NCBI GenBank assembly: GCA_009777235.1
Contig: WRMH01000018.1
Span: 1 to 54,797 of the forward strand
From: Oscillospiraceae bacterium
GTDB lineage: Bacteria; Bacillota; Clostridia; Oscillospirales; Oscillospiraceae
Length of the DNA: 54,797 nt
Direction: 5' to 3'
How positions within the stretch are numbered: position 1 is the first letter of the stretch; each line of letters begins with the position of its first letter. Both the position numbers and the translations under genes were made by a program. Positions 43,044-51,376 of the stretch are shown here, piece by piece. Below the pieces are notes generated by a model. It saw nothing but the letters and a program-made list of their open reading frames with translations. It made no database searches and was not told the DNA's origin.

Positions 43044-43775
43044 CTATTTCGTTTTCTGTTTTTCTTGTTCCAGCTTACGCCTTATGTTTTCAATAACAGA
43101 GTTAATGTTTTCACCTTTCAACTCGCCGGGATAGTCTTTGTCAAAACCGAGCAGGATTTCTTTCGCGTCCTTTTCCTGTTTACGAATTTCTCTGTAAGCC
43201 CGTTCATAGTCGCCGCTTTCAAAAGCGTCGTCAATTATTTTTTTTGAAACAGACGGAAGCTCCGCGTTTTCACCATATAATTTTTTGATAGCTTTGTCTA
43301 TTGCTTCCCTTGAAATGGGACTGTCTTTTTTTTGATGCTCCCATAAAATCCCTGTCGCGTCTGAAAGGTCGTATTTGTATTGCCTGCCGCTCATCAGCTT
43401 CATAGCGATAAGATATTCGGCGGCAATTGTTCTAATCGTGAGGATGTTGGAAAAGGTTTTGTAATAGACCGATACCTCCAATAGCTTATCAGAATAAGAG
43501 GTTGTCTTCTTAAAATCCGTATTCAGCCAGCCGGTATGTAATCCAAGCCTGTCCCCGACGCGGTTGACAGCTTCTTTCATCACCGAAGAAGTGGTTATAA
43601 TAGCGTCAATATCATAGGTCATATCCCGGAAACCGTAATTGGCAAGCACCGAAGCGCCGCCAATCAATATGATTTCGGCGGGCATTGCCGTACCGTTCAG
43701 TTTTCTGAACTCTTTGGCAAGCTCTTTCAGACAATTATTCAAATTCTCTTTTGTAAACGGCGTATCAGAATACAT
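43044..43775 (-). CDS. Nucleotidyltransferase-fold protein (DUF6036/AbiEii-like), probable toxin half
   Basis: 243 residues. The nucleotidyltransferase signature is EIILIGGASVLANYGFRDMT followed by YDIDAII, giving the GG-S and D-x-D elements. The C-terminal ~80 residues are charged and helical. Proteins like this are often encoded with an XRE regulator and resemble AbiEii/MNT toxin families that modify tRNA or protein by nucleotide transfer. The gene overlaps the upstream regulator by 11 bases. The toxin assignment is inference from context. Confidence 0.8.
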   Translation of the reverse strand: MYSDTPFTKENLNNCLKELAKEFRKLNGTAMPAEIILIGGASVLANYGFRDMTYDIDAIITTSSVMKEAVNRVGDRLGLHTGWLNTDFKKTTSYSDKLLEVSVYYKTFSNILTIRTIAAEYLIAMKLMSGRQYKYDLSDATGILWEHQKKDSPISREAIDKAIKKLYGENAELPSVSKKIIDDAFESGDYERAYREIRKQEKDAKEILLGFDKDYPGELKGENINSVIENIRRKLEQEKQKTK

Positions 43776-44370
43776 TTCTTACATCACCTTCCACAATATT
43801 GAACCGCTTAAATTCGGGTATTGACTGTTCGTAGCTGTCAATTTTAGGCTGATCGCTGCCCGCGAACACGCTCATAGCAATAACGCTTGAGGGAAAAACA
43901 GGGTCAAGAAGCCGTGTCGCACGAAGGTCGTTATATTCGGCGCAAGCGGGGACGTCATTCTCACGGCTCAAATAGTCAATCATAGCAAGCAGATACAGGC
44001 TTTCGGGATACCACTTCTTTTGATGCAGTTTTCGTATTTGATTTGTTTCAAGCGTTTCCAAGAGAAAATCCAAATCACCCATATCTTTTACCGCGTGGCA
44101 TACATTACTCTTGAACGTGTCAAATGCCGGACGGTATTCCTTGTCTCTTTTTCGTTCGTTGTCGGACGAAAAAGAGACTGCGGCCTCGACAAGCGTTTCC
44201 ATTGGCACATCAAGGGCTTTGGCGAGTTTGTAAAGCGTATCGCCGGTACATTTTTCAACCCGCACTTTGCCGCTGCAAATGTCAATAACCGTAGTCTGTG
44301 ACACGCCGCTTGACTTTGCAAGCCTGTATTTCGTCATGTTTTTTTGCTCTAATAAATCATTGATACGCAT
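43765..44370 (-). CDS. XRE-type DNA-binding regulator, probable antitoxin
   Basis: 201 residues. N-terminal helix-turn-helix MTKYRLAKSSGVSQTTVIDI within ~5-60. The remaining ~140 residues are an unrecognised helical domain (FLLETLETNQIRKLHQKKWY, ESLYLLAMIDYLSREN), which may bind the nucleotidyltransferase. ATG 44370 follows GGGGTG; a GTG at 44379 lies just upstream. A palindrome sits exactly between the promoter elements, so autorepression is likely. Confidence 0.85.
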   Translation of the reverse strand: MRINDLLEQKNMTKYRLAKSSGVSQTTVIDICSGKVRVEKCTGDTLYKLAKALDVPMETLVEAAVSFSSDNERKRDKEYRPAFDTFKSNVCHAVKDMGDLDFLLETLETNQIRKLHQKKWYPESLYLLAMIDYLSRENDVPACAEYNDLRATRLLDPVFPSSVIAMSVFAGSDQPKIDSYEQSIPEFKRFNIVEGDVRNVF

Positions 44371-44396
44371 ACAATTCACCCCGCTCTCTATTTATT

Positions 44397-44425
44397 ATTA
44401 TATCGGATGTCCGATATAGCGTCAA
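44397..44425 (-). promoter_or_regulatory. Promoter with palindromic operator for the XRE/nucleotidyltransferase pair
   Basis: Minus strand TTGACG (44425-44420), 17-base spacer, TATAAT (44402-44397). The perfect palindrome ATATCGGA-TG-TCCGATAT (44400-44417) fills the spacer and touches the -10. It is the best candidate operator in the window. Confidence 0.88.
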
Positions 44426-44528
44426 GCGCCTTTTGGGATGTTGCTTTTGGGATGTTGCTTTTTGGAAAGTTTTTCGTGATGGAAAATCGACGTTGCTGCT
44501 GTGTAGCAATTTCTGTAGTAACGCCGAT

Positions 44529-44551
44529 AAGCCGCCAATTTTAGGCGGCTT
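44529..44551 (-). terminator. Hairpin downstream of tRNA-Thr
   Basis: AAGCCGCC and GGCGGCTT pair over 8 bases around a 7-base loop, 14 bases past the tRNA 3' end. On the minus strand the stem is followed by ATCGG rather than a U-run, so termination would be modest. Confidence 0.6.
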
Positions 44552-44564
44552 TGCAGGCAAAATT

Positions 44565-44640
44565 TGGAGCTCCCGGTCGGACTCGAACCGACGACCTGCG
44601 CATTACGAATGCGCTGCTCTACCAACTGAGCTACGGAAGC
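44565..44640 (-). tRNA. tRNA-Thr (anticodon CGT)
   Basis: The minus strand reads GCTTCCG for the acceptor 5' arm, TAGCTCAGTTGGTAGAGC for the D region, GCGCA-TTCGTAA-TGCGC for the anticodon arm (anticodon CGT, codon ACG), GTCGG-TTCGAGT-CCGAC for the T arm, and CGGGAGC for the 3' acceptor arm, then discriminator T and an encoded CCA. All four stems pair. Confidence 0.97.
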
Positions 44641-44698
44641 CTGATTTGCCGTTAAAATTTCGTATCGAGCGATATTGCTATAATAACCGCTCGCGGCT

Positions 44699-44727
44699 AT
44701 TGTAGCATATTGATTGCGTATTGTAAA
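44699..44727 (-). promoter_or_regulatory. Promoter of tRNA-Thr
   Basis: Minus strand TTTACA (44727-44722), 17-base spacer, TACAAT (44704-44699), about 60 bases upstream of the tRNA. Confidence 0.65.
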
Positions 44728-44845
44728 TAATAATCGTCGCCCGTGTTTGACAACCTTGCAGAAAAATGTGGTAAGACGTAAATAAGTATGATACAATGAT
44801 TGCACAGTAACAGTAATTGATGTATCGCAAACAACAGGTGGCACT

Positions 44846-45544
44846 ATGAACGACACAGACACCCGCGGCGCTGTAAGCCTTGACAATATGCGCGTTACCG
44901 CTCTATTTGAACCGGATCGCACCATAACGTGGAAATATCTTGCCGCGCTCAATTGGCCTTGGGAGGCGCTTGCTCTCATATCGGACTATATCTCCCAAAT
45001 CGGGCAGTCTCTCCCCGGCGGCGAATATAATCAGATGCCCGGCAATGTATGGATTCACAAGACCGCAACGGTCGCGCCGTCGGCTTTTCTCGGAGAGCAC
45101 GTAATAATCGGCGAGGATACCGAAGTCCGGCACGGCGCTTTTATCAGAGGTTCCGCGATTGTCGGCAAAAAATGCGTCGTCGGCAACTCTACCGAGCTTA
45201 AAAATGTCATTTTGTTTGATAATGTGCAGGTTCCGCACTTTAACTACATCGGTGACTCAATATTCGGGTATAAGGCGCACGCCGGGGCGGGCGTCGTTAC
45301 GTGCAATGTGAAAAACGACCGCTCGCTCGTGAGGGTCTTTTGTGGAGAGCGCGGCATAGATACGGGGCTTAAAAAATTCGGGGCGATTGTTGGCGACAAT
45401 GTTGACGTCGGGTGTAACTGCGCTCTAAATCCCGGAACTGTCATAGGGCCGCGCACAAGCATTTATCCCCTTTCGTTGGTTCGCGGATATATTAAATCAG
45501 ACAGCATTTACAAGAAACAAGGAGAGATAGTTGAAAGGCTTTGA
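44846..45544 (+). CDS. Left-handed beta-helix (hexapeptide) protein, GlmU-like C-terminal type
   Basis: 232 residues. Hexapeptide repeats run from VWIHKTATVAPSAFLGEHVI to NPGTVIGPRTSIYPLS, with ELKNVILFDNVQVPHFNYIG, GDSIFG and GAGVVTCN in the pattern of UDP-N-acetylglucosamine pyrophosphorylase beta-helices. The pyrophosphorylase domain is absent, so it is a lone acyltransferase-like or sugar-nucleotide-binding domain. It overlaps the next gene by 14 bases. Confidence 0.88.
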   Translation: MNDTDTRGAVSLDNMRVTALFEPDRTITWKYLAALNWPWEALALISDYISQIGQSLPGGEYNQMPGNVWIHKTATVAPSAFLGEHVIIGEDTEVRHGAFIRGSAIVGKKCVVGNSTELKNVILFDNVQVPHFNYIGDSIFGYKAHAGAGVVTCNVKNDRSLVRVFCGERGIDTGLKKFGAIVGDNVDVGCNCALNPGTVIGPRTSIYPLSLVRGYIKSDSIYKKQGEIVERL

Positions 45545-46421
45545 CAGACTGTCACATGCGTACATAGCCGACGGTGAAACGGCGGAAAATATTGCGATGG
45601 CCGCGCTCTGCAATCCGTCAAAAGGTTTGGCGGCGGCCGCCAAACGAAATCCAACGGGAGATTTGGCGATGGCCGCTACACTCGGCAAATCGAATGAAAG
45701 CAATCGCCCGTGCCGGGTATGCTTTCACTGCGATAAGGCAGCTCGCATGATCCACCCCGACATAACTTATGTCAAAAAACATGAGGATAAGCGTGAAATA
45801 TTAGTAGATCAGATTCGCGAACTAAAGCGCGACGTATATATAGCCCCGAGCGAAGCGGAACGAAAAGCATATGTAGTGTGCGACGCCGACACGATGAACG
45901 ACAGGGCACAAAACGCTTTTTTGCAGATACTTGAAGAGCCGCCTCCTCACGCGGTTTTCATCCTCAAAACATCAAATCCGGCTGCGCTGCTCCCCACCGT
46001 CCGTTCCCGTTGCATACGCCAAAATCCCGGTTCGCGGGCGACGGATGATAATTCTGACGGGTTTGTAAAAAGCGCGGATACAGAAAAAAACTCGGCTGCA
46101 AATGGGCTTTCGGCTGATACTTCAAACTCTAAAGAGCTTGAAATATCAGAGGAACTCGCCTCCACGCTCGCGAATGTTTTGGACGACAATGCCGGGCTTA
46201 TGCGCCTGATGTTTCGCCTCGACAGATTAGACAGGATTTCATTTACCTGTTTTATAACACAGGCTCAAAGAGCCCTCTCAAATACACTGCGGCAAGACCC
46301 TCATAAAAAAAAGGCAGTCTTGGCGGATTTGGCGCTCACGGAAGCCTCGGAAATGCTTCGGCTAAATGTGAGCACGGGACATATCGCGGGTATGCTATGC
46401 GCGTCGCTTGTCACAGCCTAA
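45531..46421 (+). CDS. holB: DNA polymerase III delta-prime-like subunit
   Basis: 296 residues. TTG 45531 has GGAG upstream. LSHAYIADGE and the four-Cys zinc module ending in PCRVCFHCDKAARMIHPDI, then REILVDQIRELKRDVYIAPSE, VVCDADTMNDRAQNAFLQIL, EEPPPHAVFIL and LLPTVRSRC match the delta-prime/tau family. The Walker A loop that normally follows HAY.. is missing (ADGETAENIAM), so ATP binding is unlikely. Delta-prime holds the clamp loader together and need not hydrolyse ATP. It is followed by ricT, a common Firmicutes order. Confidence 0.88.
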   Translation: MKGFDRLSHAYIADGETAENIAMAALCNPSKGLAAAAKRNPTGDLAMAATLGKSNESNRPCRVCFHCDKAARMIHPDITYVKKHEDKREILVDQIRELKRDVYIAPSEAERKAYVVCDADTMNDRAQNAFLQILEEPPPHAVFILKTSNPAALLPTVRSRCIRQNPGSRATDDNSDGFVKSADTEKNSAANGLSADTSNSKELEISEELASTLANVLDDNAGLMRLMFRLDRLDRISFTCFITQAQRALSNTLRQDPHKKKAVLADLALTEASEMLRLNVSTGHIAGMLCASLVTA

Positions 46422-46461
46422 ATCCGATAAAATACAATCAAACAGAAAAGAGGCTTAAATT

Positions 46462-47715
46462 TTGACACAGATTATTAGCGTGCGTTTTAACGAATTTGGC
46501 AAAGCGTATTTTTTCGACCCGGGCAGGCTTGAGGTCGAAAACGGCAAAAAAGTGATCGTTGAAACCGCAAAAGGGCTTGAATACGGCACTTGCATACGCG
46601 GAAACCACGAAGTGGATGACGATATAATCATACATCCGCTTCGTCCGGTTATACGCATCGCCACCTCGGACGACGAAAACACTTACAAGGCGGGTAAGGA
46701 AAAAGAGATAGAAGCGTTTGCCTATTGCCGTGATAGGATAGTTTATTTCGGCTTGGATATGAAACTCATAAGCGTTGAGTATGGCTTTGAGGGCAGCAAG
46801 ATTATGTTTTTCTTTACCTCCGACGGGCGGGTTGATTTTCGCGAGCTTGTCAAAGACCTCGCGGGCAAATATAAAACCCGCGTCGAGCTGCGGCAGGTCG
46901 GCGTTCGGGATGAGGCAAAAATGCTCGGGGGGCTCGGTGTCTGCGGAAAACAGTTTTGCTGTTCGCAGTTTCTCACGGAATTTCACCCTGTTTCGATTAA
47001 AATGGCCAAGACGCAAGGCTTATCTCTAAACCCCTCGAAAATTTCCGGCACATGCGGCCGGCTCATGTGCTGCCTCAAATATGAGGAAGCGGCCTATGAA
47101 GACCTCGTGGTCAAAGCTCCTAAAATCGGCGCTTTTGTTGAAACGCCATATGGCAAGGGTTCTGTCATCAATATAAATATCTTGCGCGGTTTAGCCAAGG
47201 TGCGGCTTGAGGACGGAAATGACACGACTTTGAAAACCTGCCTGTTTGACGAAATCTCCATACTTGGCGGCAAAGGCCGCAGAGCTGAATATGTCGCGGC
47301 AAAAGCCGAAGGCAAGCTCGAGGAAGCGGGATTTTCAATCTCGCCGCCCTCCTACGAAAGCAGGGCACTTGATCATTATGCTTCCGCGCCTGTGTTCGAC
47401 AGTCCCGTAAAAACCCGCGCGCCTTCGTATGATAGGCCGAGATACGACGCCTTGGCAGCGGATAAATTGCGCAAGGATAAGCAGCCTCACAACAGGCAAA
47501 GCGACGTTTCGGTAAGCGATAAATCGCGCAAAGACAAGCCTCACCGCGAAAAACAAAACAATTTTGACTCTAAGCTGCATAATTTGGACGCCGCTTATGA
47601 CGAAGATGACTATATCGAAGATTCCTTCAAGGGCGCACCGGCTTTTGAAAAGAAGCAAAAGGGCGGCAAGCCTAAATTTAAAAAGCACAAAAATCACCGG
47701 AAGAATAAACAATAA
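46462..47715 (+). CDS. ricT: RicT (YaaT, PSP1 domain) protein
   Basis: 417 residues; TTG 46462 start. PSP1 core: IISVRFNEFGKAYFFDPG, VIVETAKGLEYGTC and KMLGGLGVCGKQFCCSQFL, then GTCGRLMCCLKYE. The Cys residues bind [4Fe-4S] clusters in the RicAFT complex of Bacillus, which stimulates RNase Y processing and affects sporulation and competence. The C-terminal ~130 residues are a low-complexity Lys/Arg/Asp-rich tail not found in short homologues; it may contact RNA. Confidence 0.95.
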   Translation: MTQIISVRFNEFGKAYFFDPGRLEVENGKKVIVETAKGLEYGTCIRGNHEVDDDIIIHPLRPVIRIATSDDENTYKAGKEKEIEAFAYCRDRIVYFGLDMKLISVEYGFEGSKIMFFFTSDGRVDFRELVKDLAGKYKTRVELRQVGVRDEAKMLGGLGVCGKQFCCSQFLTEFHPVSIKMAKTQGLSLNPSKISGTCGRLMCCLKYEEAAYEDLVVKAPKIGAFVETPYGKGSVININILRGLAKVRLEDGNDTTLKTCLFDEISILGGKGRRAEYVAAKAEGKLEEAGFSISPPSYESRALDHYASAPVFDSPVKTRAPSYDRPRYDALAADKLRKDKQPHNRQSDVSVSDKSRKDKPHREKQNNFDSKLHNLDAAYDEDDYIEDSFKGAPAFEKKQKGGKPKFKKHKNHRKNKQ

Positions 47716-47756
47716 CAAATGAGCAAAGGTTGAGGCGTGGTTATAGGAGGAATCTT

Positions 47757-49139
47757 ATGTTTTTAGGCAGATTGGACGAGTTAAAGAAACTAAACAACTT
47801 ATTTATGAACAATAGGTTTGAATGTGTAATATTGCACGGCCGTTTACGCATGGGAAAGACCTCTCTTTTGCGCGAGTTTATGAAAGATAAAGAGAAATAT
47901 TGCATCTACTTTTCCGCCGAGCCGACAAGCGACCGTGAAAATTTAGACGCCCTGGCGAGAGCCGTTCGCACTTTCCCGCGTGCTCCGGCGGGCGAGCTTG
48001 AGCTTAAAAATTACTATGAGGAAGTTTTTGAGCGTCTCAACAAGCTCTCGCGCACAGAGCGTGTCGTGATGATTATTGACGAGTATCAAAATCTCGTTCA
48101 CGGAAATAAAGGAATTTCTGACTTTATCGCGAGATTTATTGATTCAAAACTCAACACTTCGCAGCTCATGCTGATAATATGCGGCTCAAGCGAGGCCGTT
48201 ATGGAGAGCGAAACGCTTGGGTACAGCGCGTTTCATGGCCGCCGCACCGAGCAAATGCAGCTTCGCCCTTTTAGTTTTTTCGAGACAAAAAGGTTTTACG
48301 GCGGTTTTTCCCCGTTTGACATAGCCGTAATATACGGCATAACCGGAGGCATTCCCCATTATCTCAATATGATGAAGTCCGAACTCACCGTCGAGGAAAA
48401 CATTTTGCGCACTTTCTTTGATCCGATGTCCGAGCTTTTTGAAGAGCCCGCAAACTTTCTGCGGCGCGAGGTACGAGACCCGGCTTACTATAACGCCGTT
48501 TTGAAAGCAATAGCCTCAGGCTGCAACAAGAATTCGGAAATTTCGGCGGCGGTCGGCTTAGAAACCAGCGCGTGCACCGCATACCTGAAAAATTTAATAT
48601 CATTTGGTCTTATCGGCAGGCACACACCCGTCACCGAGCGTGCCGGAAAAAAAACGATCTACGAATTTGAGGACAGCATGTTTCATTTTTGGTACCGTTT
48701 CGTACCGGCAAACGCAAGCCTCATACACAGCGGTATGGCTCATATCATTTGGCGTAATATCGCGGCGCAAATCCCCTCATATATGGATAAAGTATTTAAG
48801 GACATTTGCCGCCAGTGGGTAGCGTGGCGAAACAGCTCCGGCAGTTTGCCCGTGCAATACGCGGATGTCGGCCGTTGGTGGGGGTATGACCCCGTTGCCG
48901 ATACCGATTCGGCTATCCCTATCGTCGCTTACTGCGCCGATGATATGGACGCCCTTTTTGGCGACGCCATATGGTCGGATTCTCCTGCCGAAGCCTCCGC
49001 GCTGCGCTCGCTTGAAGAACGCAGCCGATTGTTTCGTTATCCGAACAGGCATTTATATTTGTTTTCGCGTTCGGGCTTTACGGATGAATGTACCGAGCTT
49101 GCGGTGAGGCTCGGGGCAAACCTTGTTATGTTTGAGTAG
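47757..49139 (+). CDS. AAA-type ATPase with DUF234 C-terminus
   Basis: 460 residues. Walker A is LHGRLRMGKTSLLREF, Walker B VVMIIDEYQNL, and a sensor-like LIICGSS. After the ATPase core, a winged-helix region (NKNSEISAAVGLETSACTAY) and a DUF234 nuclease-like end (YLFSRSGFTDECTELA) follow. This family is abundant in archaea and some anaerobes; its substrate is not established. ATG 47757 follows TAGGAGG with 6-base spacing. The genes on both sides have unrelated functions. Confidence 0.9.
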   Translation: MFLGRLDELKKLNNLFMNNRFECVILHGRLRMGKTSLLREFMKDKEKYCIYFSAEPTSDRENLDALARAVRTFPRAPAGELELKNYYEEVFERLNKLSRTERVVMIIDEYQNLVHGNKGISDFIARFIDSKLNTSQLMLIICGSSEAVMESETLGYSAFHGRRTEQMQLRPFSFFETKRFYGGFSPFDIAVIYGITGGIPHYLNMMKSELTVEENILRTFFDPMSELFEEPANFLRREVRDPAYYNAVLKAIASGCNKNSEISAAVGLETSACTAYLKNLISFGLIGRHTPVTERAGKKTIYEFEDSMFHFWYRFVPANASLIHSGMAHIIWRNIAAQIPSYMDKVFKDICRQWVAWRNSSGSLPVQYADVGRWWGYDPVADTDSAIPIVAYCADDMDALFGDAIWSDSPAEASALRSLEERSRLFRYPNRHLYLFSRSGFTDECTELAVRLGANLVMFE

Positions 49140-49144
49140 CGGTT

Positions 49145-50545
49145 ATGGGTATGAGCAAAAAGCTGAAAATAGGGGTTGTTGCGTCAATAGCGCTGCTTGC
49201 CGTTATCGGCGCGGTGGGCGTTTTGCTGTTTTATAGCAACTCCGCTTCTGACGAAACGCCGGATGCGGAATTATCCCCGCAAAGCACGCCCGGACAAACC
49301 GCCCCGGCGCAAATCCCGGACGCGCAAATGCCAAAGACGGAGATTACGCTGGCGGAAAACCTGACATTTGAAATAAACAGCGAACTTCAATTGCTGTCAT
49401 TGGTAGAACATATCGCAAACGGTGAAATAGTCAGCGAAGATGAAATGTTGGATATGTCAGCGTTGGGCGAACATGAGGTCGTCATCTTGTATTTGAACGA
49501 AGAAAACGAGATAAAGGAGCTTTACGCTTCAATAACCGTAATAGACACGCAAGAGCCCATAATAGAGTATGAGGGGGAGCTTGAGACAACGCAGGGTACG
49601 GAAATAGATTTACTTGCGGGCGTGAGGGTAATTGATAATTCAAACGAGGAGATCATCGCGACGGTTGAAGGCGAATATGATTTTGACGCAGAGGGCGAGT
49701 ACTCGCTAAAATACATCGCCGTTGACGGCAGCGGAAACAAAGCGGAGTCTGATTTTATTTTGACGGTCACTCGTTCCGCCGCGCCGGGCAGCGGCGCGGG
49801 CTCCGGCGGCGGTAATGGCGGCGGCGGTGGAAGCGGCACAAATCAGGGCAATGCGGCGACGCCCGAGCCGACTCCCCGCAGCCTCGACATGAGCGCATAT
49901 GACAGAAGCCATCCGATGGTTGACAAGGCTTTGTCATTGGTTGGCAGTACCCATATGAGCTGTACGGCTCTTGCCGAAGCCGCGCTGAATGTAGTGGACA
50001 AAAGTCTGAGTGTACCGCTGTATTATGCGCTTCTTATTGACCCGCCAAGTGAAAGGGTTAATGTAACGGAAGAATATGCAATGTCTGCTCATACGATTGA
50101 AAAACGGTGGGAATGGGGCATAGCGCATAGTGATGGCTCCGGCACCCCAAAAATAACAACAGAAACGCTGTTTCATGTATCAAACAATATAATAACAAAT
50201 ATTACGGCGAAAGAGCCGTCCTTGATAGAGGAAGGTTGGGTTCCGCTGTGGACAGTTATAGCCCGTATGCATATAGGCGACTGCCCTTATTATGGCAGAG
50301 TGTCCGTTTGGACTGAGTCAGGCATCAAAAAAATAGGGACACAAGTAAGTTTGAGTGATGTGCGTCCGGGCGACTTTTTGTACTGGGAGCCGGGCAGCGG
50401 CGGCAGCGGAAGGTCGCATATTGCCATATATGTCGGAAACGAGGACGCTGTTCATGGCGGCTGGGGCTCCGGCGACAATGTCGTGCTCGGCGATATGTAC
50501 CCTTCGGTTTACACAAGCCCCACAGCCTGGCGGGTGGATTATTAG
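49145..50545 (+). CDS. Membrane-anchored protein with Ig-like region and NlpC/P60-like domain
   Basis: 466 residues. TM anchor at ~8-30, then a Pro/Gln/Ala stretch. Residues ~65-215 look like bacterial Ig-type domains (LLAGVRVIDNSNEEI, FDAEGEYSLKYIAVDGSGNK). A Gly/Ser linker (GAGSGGGNGGGGGSG) precedes a C-terminal domain with STHMSCTALAEAALN, VRPGDFLYWEPGSG and RSHIAIYVGNEDAVHGG; these hold the Cys and His expected of an NlpC/P60-like cysteine hydrolase acting on peptidoglycan. The start is 6 bases after the ATPase stop and its ribosome site is weak. Confidence 0.78.
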   Translation: MGMSKKLKIGVVASIALLAVIGAVGVLLFYSNSASDETPDAELSPQSTPGQTAPAQIPDAQMPKTEITLAENLTFEINSELQLLSLVEHIANGEIVSEDEMLDMSALGEHEVVILYLNEENEIKELYASITVIDTQEPIIEYEGELETTQGTEIDLLAGVRVIDNSNEEIIATVEGEYDFDAEGEYSLKYIAVDGSGNKAESDFILTVTRSAAPGSGAGSGGGNGGGGGSGTNQGNAATPEPTPRSLDMSAYDRSHPMVDKALSLVGSTHMSCTALAEAALNVVDKSLSVPLYYALLIDPPSERVNVTEEYAMSAHTIEKRWEWGIAHSDGSGTPKITTETLFHVSNNIITNITAKEPSLIEEGWVPLWTVIARMHIGDCPYYGRVSVWTESGIKKIGTQVSLSDVRPGDFLYWEPGSGGSGRSHIAIYVGNEDAVHGGWGSGDNVVLGDMYPSVYTSPTAWRVDY

Positions 50546-50654
50546 TGTACCCTATCTATCCGTGGACTCGCTCGGATATTGCGAAAAATAGCGCCGCCTT
50601 GTGAAAAATCCTTTTACAAATCATCTAAATCCACAAGCATACCAAACAGCACAC

Positions 50655-50750
50655 GGAGGAACTGTTTCATAATGAAACAGTTCCTCAAACAATTGCAAAT
50701 GCTGCGTTTCTCTCATAAAAAAGCGAGTATTATGTAAACCGGGCAACAAA
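50655..50750. repeat. 96-base stem-loop block, copy 1
   Basis: Begins with a perfect 15-base palindrome GAGGAACTGTTTCAT / ATGAAACAGTTCCTC, followed by ~55 bases ending in AACCGGGCAAC. Copy 2 at 51281-51376 differs at about eight positions; in the stem TTTCAT/ATGAAA became TTTAAT/ATTAAA, which keeps pairing. On the plus strand both read FLK.LQML.FSHKKASIM, without a clear gene. Confidence 0.8.
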
Positions 50751-50820
50751 GGCCACACCGACCATCACATACACCCGTCCGCCACGCACACACAATCACT
50801 TCGAGATGGCAAAAATAATG

Positions 50821-50849
50821 TTGACAGGGTTTTTCCGATATGGTACTAT
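50821..50849 (+). promoter_or_regulatory. Promoter of antisense RNA, toxin cassette 1
   Basis: TTGACA (50821-50826), 17-base spacer, TACTAT (50844-50849). A strong promoter pointing toward the 3' end of the toxin gene. Confidence 0.85.
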
Positions 50850-50855
50850 GAGTAT

Positions 50856-50960
50856 ACAAAAGGCGTTGCACCGTCTCGCCAGCGAGACGGTGCAACGGTT
50901 AGCCGAAAACATTTGGTTAGGAAATAACCGCAGGTTTGTCAGACTGGGCGGTTATTTTCT
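50856..50960 (+). ncRNA. Predicted type I antitoxin RNA, cassette 1
   Basis: About 105 bases from the promoter to a terminator. It begins with a 15-base perfect hairpin (50865-50879 with 50882-50896, 2-base loop). It ends in the stem AAATAACCGC/GCGGTTATTT (50922-50931 with 50948-50957) followed by TCT. The 3' end overlaps the last codons and stop of the toxin gene on the other strand, as in txpA/ratA and bsrG/SR4 systems. Confidence 0.72.
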
Positions 50961-51038
50961 ATTGCGCCTGTAGGATTTCCAAGCTATGTAAATCGCAATG
51001 ATTGCGAGAACAAGCGAAAGGATTTCGTACACTGACAA
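50952..51038 (-). CDS. Holin-like type I toxin, copy 1 (28 residues)
   Basis: Sequence SVYEILSLVLAIIAIYIAWK followed by SYRRNRK matches the small putative holin-like toxin family (Hol-Tox): a Y-E-x-L-S-L start, one membrane helix and a basic tail. TTG 51038 is the likely start, 8 bases after GGAGG in an AAAGGAGGTGAT site; the ATG at 51044 lies inside that site. The site is partly paired with upstream ATCCTC, which would hinder translation until the RNA is remodelled. Such peptides insert in the membrane and depolarise it. An antisense RNA overlaps the 3' end. Copy 2 at 52237-52323 differs in three codons of the tail. Confidence 0.82.
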   Translation of the reverse strand: MSVYEILSLVLAIIAIYIAWKSYRRNRK

Positions 51039-51118
51039 TGGCATCACCTCCTTTCAGAGGATCAGCTAACCGCTACCGTCACAGCGTCTCGGTTGCGAGA
51101 CGCGACAACGCCATCTAT

Positions 51119-51147
51119 ACTATATATCAAATTATTTAATCAGTCAA
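51119..51147 (-). promoter_or_regulatory. Promoter of toxin copy 1
   Basis: Minus strand TTGACT (51147-51142), 17-base spacer, TATAGT (51124-51119). The leader then contains GCGTCTCGCAACCGAGACGC, a hairpin sharing the GTCTCG/CGAGAC core with the antisense RNA. Confidence 0.78.
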
Positions 51148-51280
51148 GACCTCATATTCGTACTTGTTTTTGGTTTTTTTGAACTTACTTTGGGAATTTA
51201 CGTACTTGTTTTTTGTGCTTGGAGAACTGCATTTTTGTAATAGCAGAGCGTACAAAGCGGAGCTGTTACGCGCAACATGG

Positions 51281-51376
51281 GGAGGAACTCTTTAATAATT
51301 AAACATTTCCTCAAACGGTTGCAAATGCTGCATTTCTCTCATAAAAAAGCGAGTATTATGTCAACCGGGCAACCAA
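51281..51376. repeat. 96-base stem-loop block, copy 2
   Basis: See copy 1 at 50655-50750. It is followed by a 170-base C/A-rich, G-poor tract (51374-51545) and then by the phd-like gene. Confidence 0.8.

Noticed and set aside
44565..44640. tRNA-Thr as an integration site for the neighbouring XRE pair
   Set aside because: No repeat of the tRNA 3' end and no integrase gene were found nearby.
50672..50737. 22-codon ORF (FLK.LQML.FSHKKASIM) in the stem-loop block
   Set aside because: Conserved at nucleotide level in the second copy but without a common start or stop; the changes look structural, not codon-based.
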